32,029 nucleotides of DNA, from positions 1 to 32,029 of the forward strand of contig JAHDDU010000035.1 of NCBI GenBank assembly GCA_020629175.1, in the 5' to 3' direction. Positions 1 to 7,218 of the stretch are shown piece after piece (the first letter of the stretch is position 1; each line of letters begins with the position of its first letter). The position numbers were made by a program, and so were the translations under genes. Source of the DNA: Flavimaricola sp. (GTDB lineage: Bacteria; Pseudomonadota; Alphaproteobacteria; Rhodobacterales; Rhodobacteraceae). The notes below the pieces were generated by a model. It saw only the letters and a list, made by a program, of their open reading frames with translations, ran no database searches and was not told where the DNA came from.

Positions 1-52
1 CTGATTTTGTTGATGCACAACCGATACACATCTGATGCACAAGGCATGCAGA

Positions 53-472
53 TCAGGATCCTGTCGCAAACACCGCGTATCCCATAATCAAACAGCACAC
101 CCACCCAAGATTAAAGATTATCGGGCGCAATGGATAGCGAGCGCGGCCTGAGATCATGCCGATGGCGTGTGCTGCGCGGATCCAGAAAAAGGCGATGGCG
201 GTCCAATAGGTTAGGCCCGTGAAGCCATCCACCCGATCCACCACGAGCACCAGAATGGCGAAAGGCACAAGCTGCTCTAGCATGTTAAGGTGCGCGCGGT
301 GGGCGCGGTGGACCCAAGGCCGCATCATTCGCAGATCGCCCGGCCGGTCGAACGGGTCTTCGGCTCCTTCGACCTTTGGCTCGCTCGTCACCCCTACGAT
401 GTAGGGGATCCAGAGTGAAGCTGCGAGGATGGCGAGGCAGGTCAGGATGCCGAGTTCCGTTGGGAAATCCAT
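53..472 (-). CDS. MAPEG family membrane protein
   Basis: This 139-residue integral membrane protein has the layout of the MAPEG family (membrane-associated proteins in eicosanoid and glutathione metabolism). Hydrophobic segments lie near residues 6-27, 65-80, 86-103 and 118-136. The long loop after helix 1 carries RMMRPWVHRAHRAHLNMLEQ, a basic loop followed by the N-x-x-E stretch typical of the family. Bacterial MAPEG proteins of this length are usually annotated without a known substrate; some family members are glutathione S-transferases or peroxidases, but nothing here fixes an activity. The gene begins 3 nt after the stop of the ArsR-SRPBCC regulator, so the two are almost certainly co-transcribed and the regulator may control it. 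ATG start at 472. The family call is firm; the function is unknown. Confidence 0.85.
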   Translation of the reverse strand: MDFPTELGILTCLAILAASLWIPYIVGVTSEPKVEGAEDPFDRPGDLRMMRPWVHRAHRAHLNMLEQLVPFAILVLVVDRVDGFTGLTYWTAIAFFWIRAAHAIGMISGRARYPLRPIIFNLGWVCCLIMGYAVFATGS

Positions 473-475
473 CTC

Positions 476-1234
476 TTATCCCTCCTGCTGCATGTAGGGA
501 AATTTGACGCGTTCGCCGGTTTCCAGCCACGTCTTGAGGCTCGAGATTGTGCGGGCCCAGCCGTCTGCAACGCCTTCTTGACCTGCGGGGATATTATAAT
601 GCTCGAGCGTGAGCATGCAGGCGTTGGGACCTTGCGGGTCGATGATGTAGGCGAAGGTCGATTGCTCAAGCGGGACATCGGGCCCCGCCCAACGCGGCTC
701 GAACGTGCTGTCGATCCGGGTTTTGGGTGTAAGTTTGGTTTCGGTGCAGATCAACTGCTGCGCGCCGTCTGCGCCGTAGTAGACGATGGCGTTGCCATCG
801 CGTCTGCAATCGTCCGAGACAAAGACGAAATTCGCGTGGGCGTCCGCAGTGGTCAGCGCGTCCCACAGAGCGTCTTGGGTGCAGTTGATGAAGGTTTGCA
901 ACATAAAATCAGGCTTTGTCATAGCTTCGGTCTCCAATTGTGTTTTCAGGTCGATCATCGCCCGTGCGGCGGGCCGTGCGAGGAAAGGTTCGACCCAGCG
1001 GTCGATGACTTCCTGCAAAGGCAGCGCGTTCAGATAGTGATATTTGAACCGCCCCACCTTCTTGGGGATGACCATGTTTGCGTCCTCAAGCACCTTGAGG
1101 TGTTTCATTACTCCAAACCGGCTCATGTCCAACTGCTCCTCGAGCTCGGTCAGGGTCTGTCCGTCCTTTGCGCGCAGGCTGTCCAGCAGGGCGCGGCGGG
1201 CAGGATCGTTAAGTGCTTTGAAGATCGCATCCAT
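476..1234 (-). CDS. ArsR-family HTH regulator fused to an SRPBCC (AHSA1-type) domain
   Basis: The 252-residue protein has two domains. Residues about 1-90 form an ArsR-type winged helix: FKALNDPARRALLDSL is the usual opening, the recognition helix lies in DMSRFGVMKHLKVLEDA, and the wing follows at VIPKKVGRFKYHYLN. Residues about 110-245 form an SRPBCC/AHSA1-like domain with the typical W-x-A-L-T opening and a C-terminal helix, GWARTISSLKTWLETG. No metal-binding Cys pair of the ArsR/SmtB metal sensors is visible, so a hydrophobic ligand bound in the SRPBCC cavity is more plausible than a metal. It diverges from an alpha/beta hydrolase and precedes the MAPEG gene by 3 nt. The large palindrome directly upstream suggests autoregulation and control of the divergent gene (inference). 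Confidence 0.88.
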   Translation of the reverse strand: MDAIFKALNDPARRALLDSLRAKDGQTLTELEEQLDMSRFGVMKHLKVLEDANMVIPKKVGRFKYHYLNALPLQEVIDRWVEPFLARPAARAMIDLKTQLETEAMTKPDFMLQTFINCTQDALWDALTTADAHANFVFVSDDCRRDGNAIVYYGADGAQQLICTETKLTPKTRIDSTFEPRWAGPDVPLEQSTFAYIIDPQGPNACMLTLEHYNIPAGQEGVADGWARTISSLKTWLETGERVKFPYMQQEG

Positions 1235-1243
1235 GGAGATTCT

Positions 1244-1285
1244 TATAGGTTACTAAATAGTCACGTGACAATAGGGTAACTTATA
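1244..1285. promoter_or_regulatory. Large symmetric palindrome, candidate operator of the ArsR-SRPBCC regulator
   Basis: The centre GTCACGTGAC (1260-1269) is a perfect 10-bp palindrome. Flanking it at exactly equal distance are GTTAC (1249-1253) and GTAAC (1276-1280), which are reverse complements; beyond them TATAG (1244-1248) and TTATA (1281-1285) pair at 4 of 5 positions. The symmetry axis lies between 1264 and 1265. The element is in the divergent gap between the regulator start (1234) and the hydrolase start (1358), where a dimeric autoregulator would be expected to bind. The site is seen directly; its binding protein is inferred. Confidence 0.55.
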
Positions 1286-1357
1286 GGGATTATAAAAAGG
1301 TTGGTAAGTCTCTGGAATCTGTCGCAAAATATGCCTGCAGTAGCGAGGAGCGATACG

Positions 1358-2101
1358 ATGATTGAGCGCTTGAACACACAACAAGGCCGCGAGATTGCCT
1401 ATGAATCTCTGAATGGGGATGAGCCACGAATCGTGTTTCTCGGTGGGTTTAAGTCCGACATGGAGGGCAGCAAGGCGATCCATCTGCGCGATTGGGCGCA
1501 AGCCGAAGGTCTGGCATTTACGCGGCTCGATTACTCCGGGCATGGCATCAGCAGCGGGGCGTTTGAAGATGGGTGCATTGGCGATTGGGCGGATGATGCG
1601 CGGGCGGTGATTGAGGCCATGCCTGGCGATGTTGTCTTGGTTGGCTCGAGTATGGGCGGTTGGATTTCGCTCCTTCTCGCGCGACAGATGCCAGAGCGGG
1701 TGGCCGGGATGGTTACGATCGCCGCGGCCCCCGATTTCACCGAAGACAGCATGTGGGCCGGGTTTGATGACGCGCAAAAGCAAGAGCTGGAACGCGAGGG
1801 CAAAGTGGCGCTGCCTTCGGACTACGGTGAGCCGTATATCATCACCAAACGCCTGATTGAGGAGGGGCGCAAAACGCTCGTATTGCGGGACCCGCTGGAA
1901 CTCCCGTTCCCGGTTCGGTTTCTGCAAGGGACCGCGGATGAGGATGTCGACGTCTCTGTTGCCATGCGTCTTCTGGAGCATGCGCAGGGGTATGACATGC
2001 GGCTGACGCTTGTGGATGGGGCGGATCACCGGTTTTCAGACGATGCCTGCCTCGCGTTGATTACGCAGAGCATCAAAGAGGTTCTGGCTGCTGCTGGATG
2101 A
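1358..2101 (+). CDS. Alpha/beta hydrolase (serine esterase/thioesterase-like)
   Basis: A 247-residue alpha/beta-fold hydrolase. The nucleophile elbow is GSSMGG with the catalytic Ser near residue 98. The oxyanion strand LGGFKSDMEGSKA resembles ABHD10-type (depalmitoylase/acyl-glucuronide esterase-like) proteins. A candidate acid lies in GTADEDVD and the His in DGADHRFSD near the C terminus, so the triad looks complete. The ATG at 1358 is chosen because GAGGAG (1345-1350) sits 7 nt upstream; an in-frame ATG at 1301 would add 19 residues that look unlike the family and would run into the leader region. It diverges from the ArsR-SRPBCC regulator and may be its target. No signal peptide, so cytoplasmic. 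The substrate is unknown. Confidence 0.85.
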   Translation: MIERLNTQQGREIAYESLNGDEPRIVFLGGFKSDMEGSKAIHLRDWAQAEGLAFTRLDYSGHGISSGAFEDGCIGDWADDARAVIEAMPGDVVLVGSSMGGWISLLLARQMPERVAGMVTIAAAPDFTEDSMWAGFDDAQKQELEREGKVALPSDYGEPYIITKRLIEEGRKTLVLRDPLELPFPVRFLQGTADEDVDVSVAMRLLEHAQGYDMRLTLVDGADHRFSDDACLALITQSIKEVLAAAG

Positions 2102-2145
2102 CGCCACGTTTCGCTAGGGGATTGGCCGGTTCCCCGTAATCTGCG

Positions 2146-2157
2146 CCAAACGTTTGG
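2146..2157. promoter_or_regulatory. Perfect 12-bp palindrome before the GPH transporter, LacI-family-like operator
   Basis: CCAAACGTTTGG is a perfect palindrome with a central CG, the arrangement known for LacI/PurR-family operators. It ends at the Shine-Dalgarno stretch GGGAGGA (2156-2162) of the transporter that starts at 2167, so a bound repressor would block elongation or initiation. No LacI-family gene lies in this window. The palindrome is seen; the regulator class is inferred. Confidence 0.4.
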
Positions 2158-2166
2158 GAGGACGAT

Positions 2167-3519
2167 ATGGCGCTTTCACTGGGGCAAAAAGCGGGCTGGG
2201 GCCTGGCAGATATGGGCGTGGTCGTCTTTGTGGTGGTCAAGCAACTGCTGGTGTTGGCGTTTTTGACCAACTTTCTGGGGGTGCCTGCGGGGATCGCTGG
2301 GGCGGTGACCTCTGCCGTTTTGATCTTTGACATCGTCACGGACCCGCTTGTCGGTTACTTCAGTGATCGCACGAACACCCGCTGGGGCCGACGGTTTCCG
2401 TGGATGATGGTGGGGGCGGTTTTGATGACCGTTTCTCTGTACATGATGTTTTCGGCCACGCCTGACGGGGCGATGTGGGGCAATATCGCCTGGGTCGTGG
2501 CGTTCTTTGGGCTCGCGACTGTGGGGTTCACCTTTGTCGCAGTCCCATACAGCGCGATGGCCGGAGAGATGACACAAGACCCCGGCGAACGGTCCGCGAT
2601 GACGGGCTGGCGGATGGCCTTTGCGAGTATCGGTATTTTGATTGGCGGCGCATTGATCCCGGTGCTTGCTGGGGAACATGGGTTTGCTACCGCAGTCATC
2701 TACGTAGCGCCGTTGATCATTGGCTCCATCTGGCTCTCGGTCTTTATGACGCGCAAGGCGCCGTCGATTGCCGCCCCGGCAGAGGTGAGCGTGGCGCGGG
2801 CGGCGTCCCTGGTGGCGGGCAACCGCCCCTTTGTGATCCTGATGGTGCTCTACGGGATCATGACGCTGGCGATTGCGATGATCACAGCCGGATTGCCATT
2901 TGCCGCGATCTATCTGATCACCGATGACGGACAAACCGCCTTGTCAGGTCTGGCCTCAGGCTTGGGTATGATGCCGTTTCTGTTTGCGGCCTTTGTGGTG
3001 GGTGCGATGACCAGCCAGGTTTTGTGGGTGGTGCTGTCCAGGCGGATGGGCAAGACGGCGGCACTGACTTTGGGGCTGGTCTTCTACATCGGGGTCCTTT
3101 TCCTCATCTTCTCGCAATTGCCGGCGACGGATGCGACGTGGATGGCCCTCGTTTTTGTTTTTGCAGGCATTGCAAATGGCGGCTACCAGCAAATCCCCTT
3201 TGCCATGTATCCGGATTTGATGGACGTCACCCGCGCCGAAAGCGGCGAGGCGATTGAAGGCGCGTTTTCCGCCGTTTGGCTGTTTGGGCAAAAGGTGGGC
3301 AACGCGTTGGCCCCCTTGATCCTCGGCCTGATTTTGCAGTTTTATGGCTGGCAGGAAACAACCGAAGGAGCTGCCGTGCCACAATCCGACGCCGCCTTGA
3401 CCGCGCTGCAATGGGGGATCACCTTCGTGCCTGCAGCTGTTTTGGCGCTGGCCGCGCTAGGTCTTGTGGTGCTCTATCGTCCTTTGGCCCGCGCGGGCGC
3501 GCTGCATGGCCACAGCTGA
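2167..3519 (+). CDS. MFS transporter, GPH (MelB-like) sugar/cation symporter family
   Basis: A 450-residue inner-membrane transporter with about 12 hydrophobic segments. The N-terminal half has the GPH/MelB signature region: FDIVTDPLVGYFSDRTNTRWGRRFPW near residues 55-80, including the conserved Asp pair and the R-x-G-R-R-x-P-W loop. The second half starts near residue 215 after a soluble linker. GPH proteins couple uptake of glycosides, pentoses or hexuronides to sodium or protons; the substrate cannot be read from the sequence. ATG at 2167 follows a strong GGGAGGA ribosome site. The next hydrolase gene starts inside its last codons, so the two are coupled. A LacI-style palindrome overlaps its leader and fits a sugar-type role. 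Confidence 0.88.
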   Translation: MALSLGQKAGWGLADMGVVVFVVVKQLLVLAFLTNFLGVPAGIAGAVTSAVLIFDIVTDPLVGYFSDRTNTRWGRRFPWMMVGAVLMTVSLYMMFSATPDGAMWGNIAWVVAFFGLATVGFTFVAVPYSAMAGEMTQDPGERSAMTGWRMAFASIGILIGGALIPVLAGEHGFATAVIYVAPLIIGSIWLSVFMTRKAPSIAAPAEVSVARAASLVAGNRPFVILMVLYGIMTLAIAMITAGLPFAAIYLITDDGQTALSGLASGLGMMPFLFAAFVVGAMTSQVLWVVLSRRMGKTAALTLGLVFYIGVLFLIFSQLPATDATWMALVFVFAGIANGGYQQIPFAMYPDLMDVTRAESGEAIEGAFSAVWLFGQKVGNALAPLILGLILQFYGWQETTEGAAVPQSDAALTALQWGITFVPAAVLALAALGLVVLYRPLARAGALHGHS

Positions 3520-4432
3520 TCTCAGCACTTTGGAAACCGAGCTCGCCGCCGCAGAGGCGGCGGTGGGTGGCGTGCGACCTGGGTGCGAGAAACGCGTGCA
3601 ATGGACGAAGCGGGGACCGGAAAAAGCCCCGCTTGCTGTTTTGTATGTACATGGGTTCTCAGCCACGGGGCGTGAGATTTCGCCAGTTCCTGAGGACGTC
3701 GCAAGCGCACTCGACGCCCCGCTATATGTGCCTAGGCTGACTGGTCACGGGCAGAACGGCGAGGCGTTGGCCGCCGCCAGCAATGCCGCGTGGCGGCGGG
3801 ATCTGGATGAGGCGCTGGGCATCGTGGCGCGCATGGGAGAGCGGGTGCTGATCATCGCCTGCTCAACCGGGTGCACGCTCGTGACAACTGCGTTGGCCGA
3901 GGGGCGCATTGAGGCAGACGTAGCCGGCGTCGTGTTTGTCTCGCCCAACTATGGGCTGCGCAACAGGATGGCACAATCGCTGCTCGATGCGCCGGGCAGC
4001 CGGGTCTGGGGGCCGTTGGTCGTGCGCAACACTGTGTCGTTTCCGACGCGGTCTGACGCACATGCCGCCTATTGGACAACGTCGTATCCGGCCCGCGCTG
4101 TCTTTGCTGTAGATGATGCGGTGCGGGAGGCCTGCCGCGCCGATCTGAGGCATGTCGCGACACCCGCGATGTTTGCCTATTGTGACGATGATCAGGTGGT
4201 CAATCCGGCCAAGACGCGGACCATCATGGGAAAATGGGCGGGGCCTGTGACCCGCAGGCCGATGGTGATGCGCCAGGGCGATGATCCGATGGGGCACCTC
4301 GTGGCGGGTGAGGTGCACAGCGCGGGACAAACTGCGCCGCTCGTGCAGGACATTCTGGCCTGGGCGCGGGCTTTGCCGCAAGGCGCCTCCGGCGGGGGTG
4401 ATGGCCCAAAGAAGCCTGGGGCTGTGCGTTGA
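3506..4432 (+). CDS. Alpha/beta hydrolase (lipase/esterase-like)
   Basis: A 308-residue alpha/beta hydrolase. It has the strand-loop LYVHGFSATG that provides the oxyanion hole, the nucleophile elbow ACSTG with Ser near residue 120 (Ala replaces the first Gly of G-x-S-x-G, a known variant), the acid in YCDDDQVV and the His in DDPMGHLVAGEVHS. The ATG at 3506 lies inside the end of the GPH transporter, overlapping it by 14 nt. An earlier in-frame ATG at 3464 would overlap by 56 nt and adds a Cys/Trp-rich stretch unlike the family. There is no convincing signal peptide. The C terminus is a Gly/Lys/Pro-rich tail. The stop overlaps the next start as TGATG. The substrate is unknown. Confidence 0.82.
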   Translation: MATADLSTLETELAAAEAAVGGVRPGCEKRVQWTKRGPEKAPLAVLYVHGFSATGREISPVPEDVASALDAPLYVPRLTGHGQNGEALAAASNAAWRRDLDEALGIVARMGERVLIIACSTGCTLVTTALAEGRIEADVAGVVFVSPNYGLRNRMAQSLLDAPGSRVWGPLVVRNTVSFPTRSDAHAAYWTTSYPARAVFAVDDAVREACRADLRHVATPAMFAYCDDDQVVNPAKTRTIMGKWAGPVTRRPMVMRQGDDPMGHLVAGEVHSAGQTAPLVQDILAWARALPQGASGGGDGPKKPGAVR

Positions 4433-5082
4433 TGCGACGACCGGGCTCGATGCGGGGCTTGGAAAATTTGGGGCGCGTGCGGCTATCGCGCTATTTCTTT
4501 ATGCGGGATTTTCTGAATTCGGAGATTGCGAATTTTCACGGCCTGCAGAACATTCCGGACAATCCTGATCTTGCCATTGCCAATGGTCGCGCGTTTTGCA
4601 CCGAACTGCTTGACCCGCTGGAGGAGACGTTTGGCCGTGTGGCAGTGAGGTCCGGGTACCGGTCTGCGACGCTCAACCGGTTTGGGAACGAGAACCGGCT
4701 GAATTGTGCGCGCAACGATTATCCCGAGGAGTGCCATATCTGGGATCTGAACGAGGGGGAGGGCCGAATTGCGGGGGCGTCTGTCGTCATCCCATGGTTT
4801 GCCGACCAATGGGAGGCCGGGCGCGATTGGCGAGATCTGGCATGGTGGGTGCATGATCATTTACCGTATTCCGAGATGTGGTTTTTTCCCAAGCTGTGTG
4901 CGTTCAACTTGTCCTGGCGGCCCGAACCGTGGCGCAAGATATCAAGCTACATCGCGCCGAAGGGCACGTTGCTTGCGCGTGGTGCCGCGCCGAATGAGGG
5001 GCTTGCGGCGCGGCAGGCGCGGTATGGTGATTTTCCGGCGTTCCGGGGCCGACCGGGGCCGGCTGTGCCGTCCGTTGGTTGA
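4432..5082 (+). CDS. Conserved hypothetical protein, peptidase M15-like fold
   Basis: A 216-residue protein. The order of motifs resembles M15/D-Ala-D-Ala carboxypeptidase-like proteins: an RYFFMRDFL opening, a helix ending ELLDPLEETFG, the strand RVAVRSGYRSATLNRFG (compare S-G-Y-R-S-x-x-x-N), a His region ECHIWDLN, then a C-terminal DHLPYSEMWFFPKLCAFNLSW. The zinc ligands are not clear: the usual H-x6-D spacing is replaced by H-x2-D. It may therefore be a non-catalytic relative or a divergent family. The ATG at 4432 shares one base with the upstream stop (TGATG), indicating translational coupling; a TTG three bases earlier and an ATG at 4450 are alternatives. The last 30 residues are Gly/Pro/Arg-rich and probably disordered. 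The family assignment is tentative. Confidence 0.65.
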   Translation: MRRPGSMRGLENLGRVRLSRYFFMRDFLNSEIANFHGLQNIPDNPDLAIANGRAFCTELLDPLEETFGRVAVRSGYRSATLNRFGNENRLNCARNDYPEECHIWDLNEGEGRIAGASVVIPWFADQWEAGRDWRDLAWWVHDHLPYSEMWFFPKLCAFNLSWRPEPWRKISSYIAPKGTLLARGAAPNEGLAARQARYGDFPAFRGRPGPAVPSVG

Positions 5083-5143
5083 CGATGGGCTGGGCTGCGG
5101 GCATCAGTCAGGACGTTGTAACTGTTGATTCCACGAGTTTCTG

Positions 5144-5860
5144 ATGGCCCGCCAAGACCCGCTTGTATTTCTGCCCCCCATGCTTTGCGACGCGCGGGTT
5201 TTTGCGCCACAGCTGGCCGAGCTGTCGCGGGATCGGGCGGTGACTGTTGCACCGGTGCATGGGGCTGAACGAGTTGAAGAGATCGCGTCCTCATTACTTG
5301 ATGTGTTGCCATCCCGTTTTGCTGTTGCGGGCATGGGGTTTGGCGGCGTTGTGGCGCTCGAGCTGTTGCGCCGGGCCGAGGCGCGGGTGACACGGATCGC
5401 ATTGATGTCTTGCTCGGCCATGGCGGAAACGCCTGACGAGGCCGCAGCACGTGAGCCGCGGTTGATCGCTGCAAAGATGGGTCGGCTGCCGGATGTCATC
5501 GTTGAAGAATTGCCGCGCACGGCCTTGGCAGAGACCGAGGCGTCCTCGCAGATATTATCGCTTGTCCGGCAGATGGGAGCGGATCTGGGTCCTGAGGCCT
5601 ATGTTCGGCAGGCCCGGGCAATGCAGCGCCGCAAGGACCAGAGCGCGACGTTGCGCAACATGACGCGTCCCGTGCTGCTTTTGACGGGGGAGGCAGACCC
5701 GATCGTGCCGCCGAAGCGGTTGGAATTTTTGTCGGAATTGGTGGTCGGCTCTGCGTTGGCCGTTATCCCGCAGGCCGGGCACCTGCCGACGCTTGAGCAG
5801 CCTGTGGCGACGACGGATGCCTTGCGTGAGTGGTTGGGCGCGCCGCTGGCGCTGCGTTAG
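5144..5860 (+). CDS. Alpha/beta-fold hydrolase homologue lacking the nucleophile serine
   Basis: A 238-residue alpha/beta-hydrolase-fold protein, similar in layout to beta-ketoadipate enol-lactonase-type hydrolases. The opening strand is VFLPPMLCDARVF, the elbow sits at residues 63-67, the acid is Asp185 in GEADPIVPP and the His is His213 in QAGHLPTLEQP. The elbow reads AGMGFGG: residue 65, where Ser, Cys or Asp is expected, is Gly (codon GGG at 5336-5338). The rest of the fold and the other two triad residues are intact and the frame is open, so this looks like a maintained protein rather than a decayed gene. It could be a non-hydrolytic binding protein or use cofactor-free chemistry (inference). 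Its TAG stop overlaps the stop of the convergent phaZ gene. Confidence 0.82.
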   Translation: MARQDPLVFLPPMLCDARVFAPQLAELSRDRAVTVAPVHGAERVEEIASSLLDVLPSRFAVAGMGFGGVVALELLRRAEARVTRIALMSCSAMAETPDEAAAREPRLIAAKMGRLPDVIVEELPRTALAETEASSQILSLVRQMGADLGPEAYVRQARAMQRRKDQSATLRNMTRPVLLLTGEADPIVPPKRLEFLSELVVGSALAVIPQAGHLPTLEQPVATTDALREWLGAPLALR

Positions 5861-7128
5861 GAGGCTGCGGCTTTGCGCTTGCGCGGCTTGGCTGGTGCGG
5901 CGTTGTTTTCATCAATGAAGTTCAACACGAGCGGCCGGATGTTGTTGCGCCAGCCGCGGCCTGCAAAAATCCCATAGTGCCCGGCGCCAGGTTCAAGGTG
6001 TGCCGCCTTTTTGCTGTCAGGCAGACCGGTCAAGAGATCAAGCGCTGCGAGGCACTGCCCGGGGGCAGAAATATCGTCTTCTTCGCCTTCGACGATTTTG
6101 ACGGCAACGTTCGTGATTTTGGAGAAATCAACAGGGCGGCCACCAACTGTGAAGGCATTGCGCGCAATTTCGCGGTTCTTGAAGATGCGTTCGACGGTTG
6201 AGAGGTAGAACTCCGCCGTCATGTCCATCACGGCGAGGTATTCGTCGTAGAACGCGTTGTGCTTGTCGTGGTCAGACGCCTCGCCCTTGGCGACGCGCAG
6301 GATCTGGTCCTGAAACGCTTTGTAGTGTGTTTCAGCGTTCATGGAGATGAAGGAGGCCAGCTGCAGCAAGCCGGGATAGACCATGCGGCCGACGCCGGGG
6401 TATTTGAAGCCCACGCGTTGGATCATCATCTCTTCGAGCTGGCCCATCGTGACGGAGCGGCCAAAGTCGGTGACATCGGTATGGTTCGCCTCTGGATCCA
6501 CCGGGCCACCGATGAGGGTAAGCGAGCGTGGCTGGGCACTTGGATCTTCGTCAGCGAGGTAGGCGGTGGCCGCCAATGTCAGCGGGACGGGTTGGCAGAC
6601 GGCGATGACGTGGATGTCAGGGCCGAGGTGTTTGAGGAAATCGACGAGGTAAAGGGTGTAGTCCTCAACATCGAATTTGCCTGCGCTCACCGGAATGTCG
6701 CGGGCGTTATGCCAATCGGTTACGTAGACATCGCAATCGGGCAGCAGCGAGAGGACCGTTTTACGCAGGAGCGTTGCATAATGCCCCGACATAGGCGCGA
6801 CAAGCAGCACCCGACGGTCGCGGGGTTTGCGGCCGGGGGCGGTGAAATGGATCAGATCGCCGAACGGACGCTCGACCACAGTCTCAACATTGACGACGTG
6901 GTCCTTGCCCGAGGGGCCAGTGATAGAAGGGATGTTCCAGTCCGGCTTGACCACCATCCGGTCAAAGCTGCGCTCGGTCACTTCGCCCCAGGCTTTGATC
7001 CATTCGATGGCGGGGTTGGATGTCATCGCCATGGCAGGAAAGCTGCCAAACGCGCGCGCAGTGGCACCCCACCAGGCACTTGCCGTCCGGGTGCTTTCCA
7101 TCAGGTCGTAAGACATCATATACTTCAC
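5857..7128 (-). CDS. phaZ: Intracellular polyhydroxyalkanoate depolymerase
   Basis: This enzyme hydrolyses intracellular PHB granules to 3-hydroxybutyrate oligomers. The 423-residue product matches the intracellular PhaZ family: opening YDLMESTRTASAWWGATARAF, then PMSGHYATLLR, VYVTDWHNARD and the active-site region VIAVCQPVPL. As in the Ralstonia-type enzymes the nucleophile is Cys (about residue 178), not Ser. A candidate acid lies in VEGEEDDISAPGQ and the His in PGAGHYGIFAGRGWR. The C terminus is Lys/Arg/Pro/Ala-rich. The frame is open upstream to 7629, but that would overlap phaC. GTG at 7128 (protein start MKYMMSYDL) is chosen because GGAG lies 9 nt upstream; ATG codons at 7143 and 7119 are alternatives. 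It diverges from phaC. Its stop overlaps that of the convergent hydrolase gene. Confidence 0.93.
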   Translation of the reverse strand: MKYMMSYDLMESTRTASAWWGATARAFGSFPAMAMTSNPAIEWIKAWGEVTERSFDRMVVKPDWNIPSITGPSGKDHVVNVETVVERPFGDLIHFTAPGRKPRDRRVLLVAPMSGHYATLLRKTVLSLLPDCDVYVTDWHNARDIPVSAGKFDVEDYTLYLVDFLKHLGPDIHVIAVCQPVPLTLAATAYLADEDPSAQPRSLTLIGGPVDPEANHTDVTDFGRSVTMGQLEEMMIQRVGFKYPGVGRMVYPGLLQLASFISMNAETHYKAFQDQILRVAKGEASDHDKHNAFYDEYLAVMDMTAEFYLSTVERIFKNREIARNAFTVGGRPVDFSKITNVAVKIVEGEEDDISAPGQCLAALDLLTGLPDSKKAAHLEPGAGHYGIFAGRGWRNNIRPLVLNFIDENNAAPAKPRKRKAAAS

Positions 7129-7192
7129 GGGAACCAACTCCATACTTTGCGCATTATTGTTGCGTGTCGCCGCGCATGGGCGAAACAACATC

Positions 7193-7209
7193 ATGCTGCA
7201 ACTGCAAAC
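7193..7209. promoter_or_regulatory. Candidate PhaR site between phaZ and phaC
   Basis: ATGCTGCAACTGCAAAC is TGCA-rich and resembles the sites before phaP and phaR in this window. It lies 9 nt before the phaC start and about 65 nt upstream of phaZ. PhaR from Paracoccus and Rhodobacter is known to bind TGC-rich sequences at pha promoters. The match here is by eye, and the spacing differs by a base from the phaP copies. Confidence 0.45.
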
Positions 7210-7218
7210 TAGGGTCTC

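Noticed and set aside
578-1279. Plus-strand open frame of 233 codons opposite the ArsR-SRPBCC gene
   Set aside because: Antisense to a gene with two recognisable domains; no family character, and it would run through the operator-like palindrome.
1253-2029. Minus-strand open frame of 258 codons opposite the first hydrolase
   Set aside because: No protein-like motifs; the plus strand has a complete hydrolase with a ribosome site.
2117-2135. GGGGA...TCCCC stem as a terminator of the first hydrolase
   Set aside because: Only 5-bp arms with a 9-nt loop and no T run; too weak to call.
2176-2934. Minus-strand open frame of 252 codons inside the GPH transporter
   Set aside because: His/Arg-rich composition of a shadow frame; the transporter on the other strand has full family motifs.
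6259-7212. Plus-strand open frame of 317 codons opposite phaZ
   Set aside because: Antisense to a clear depolymerase; composition is that of a reverse-complement shadow.
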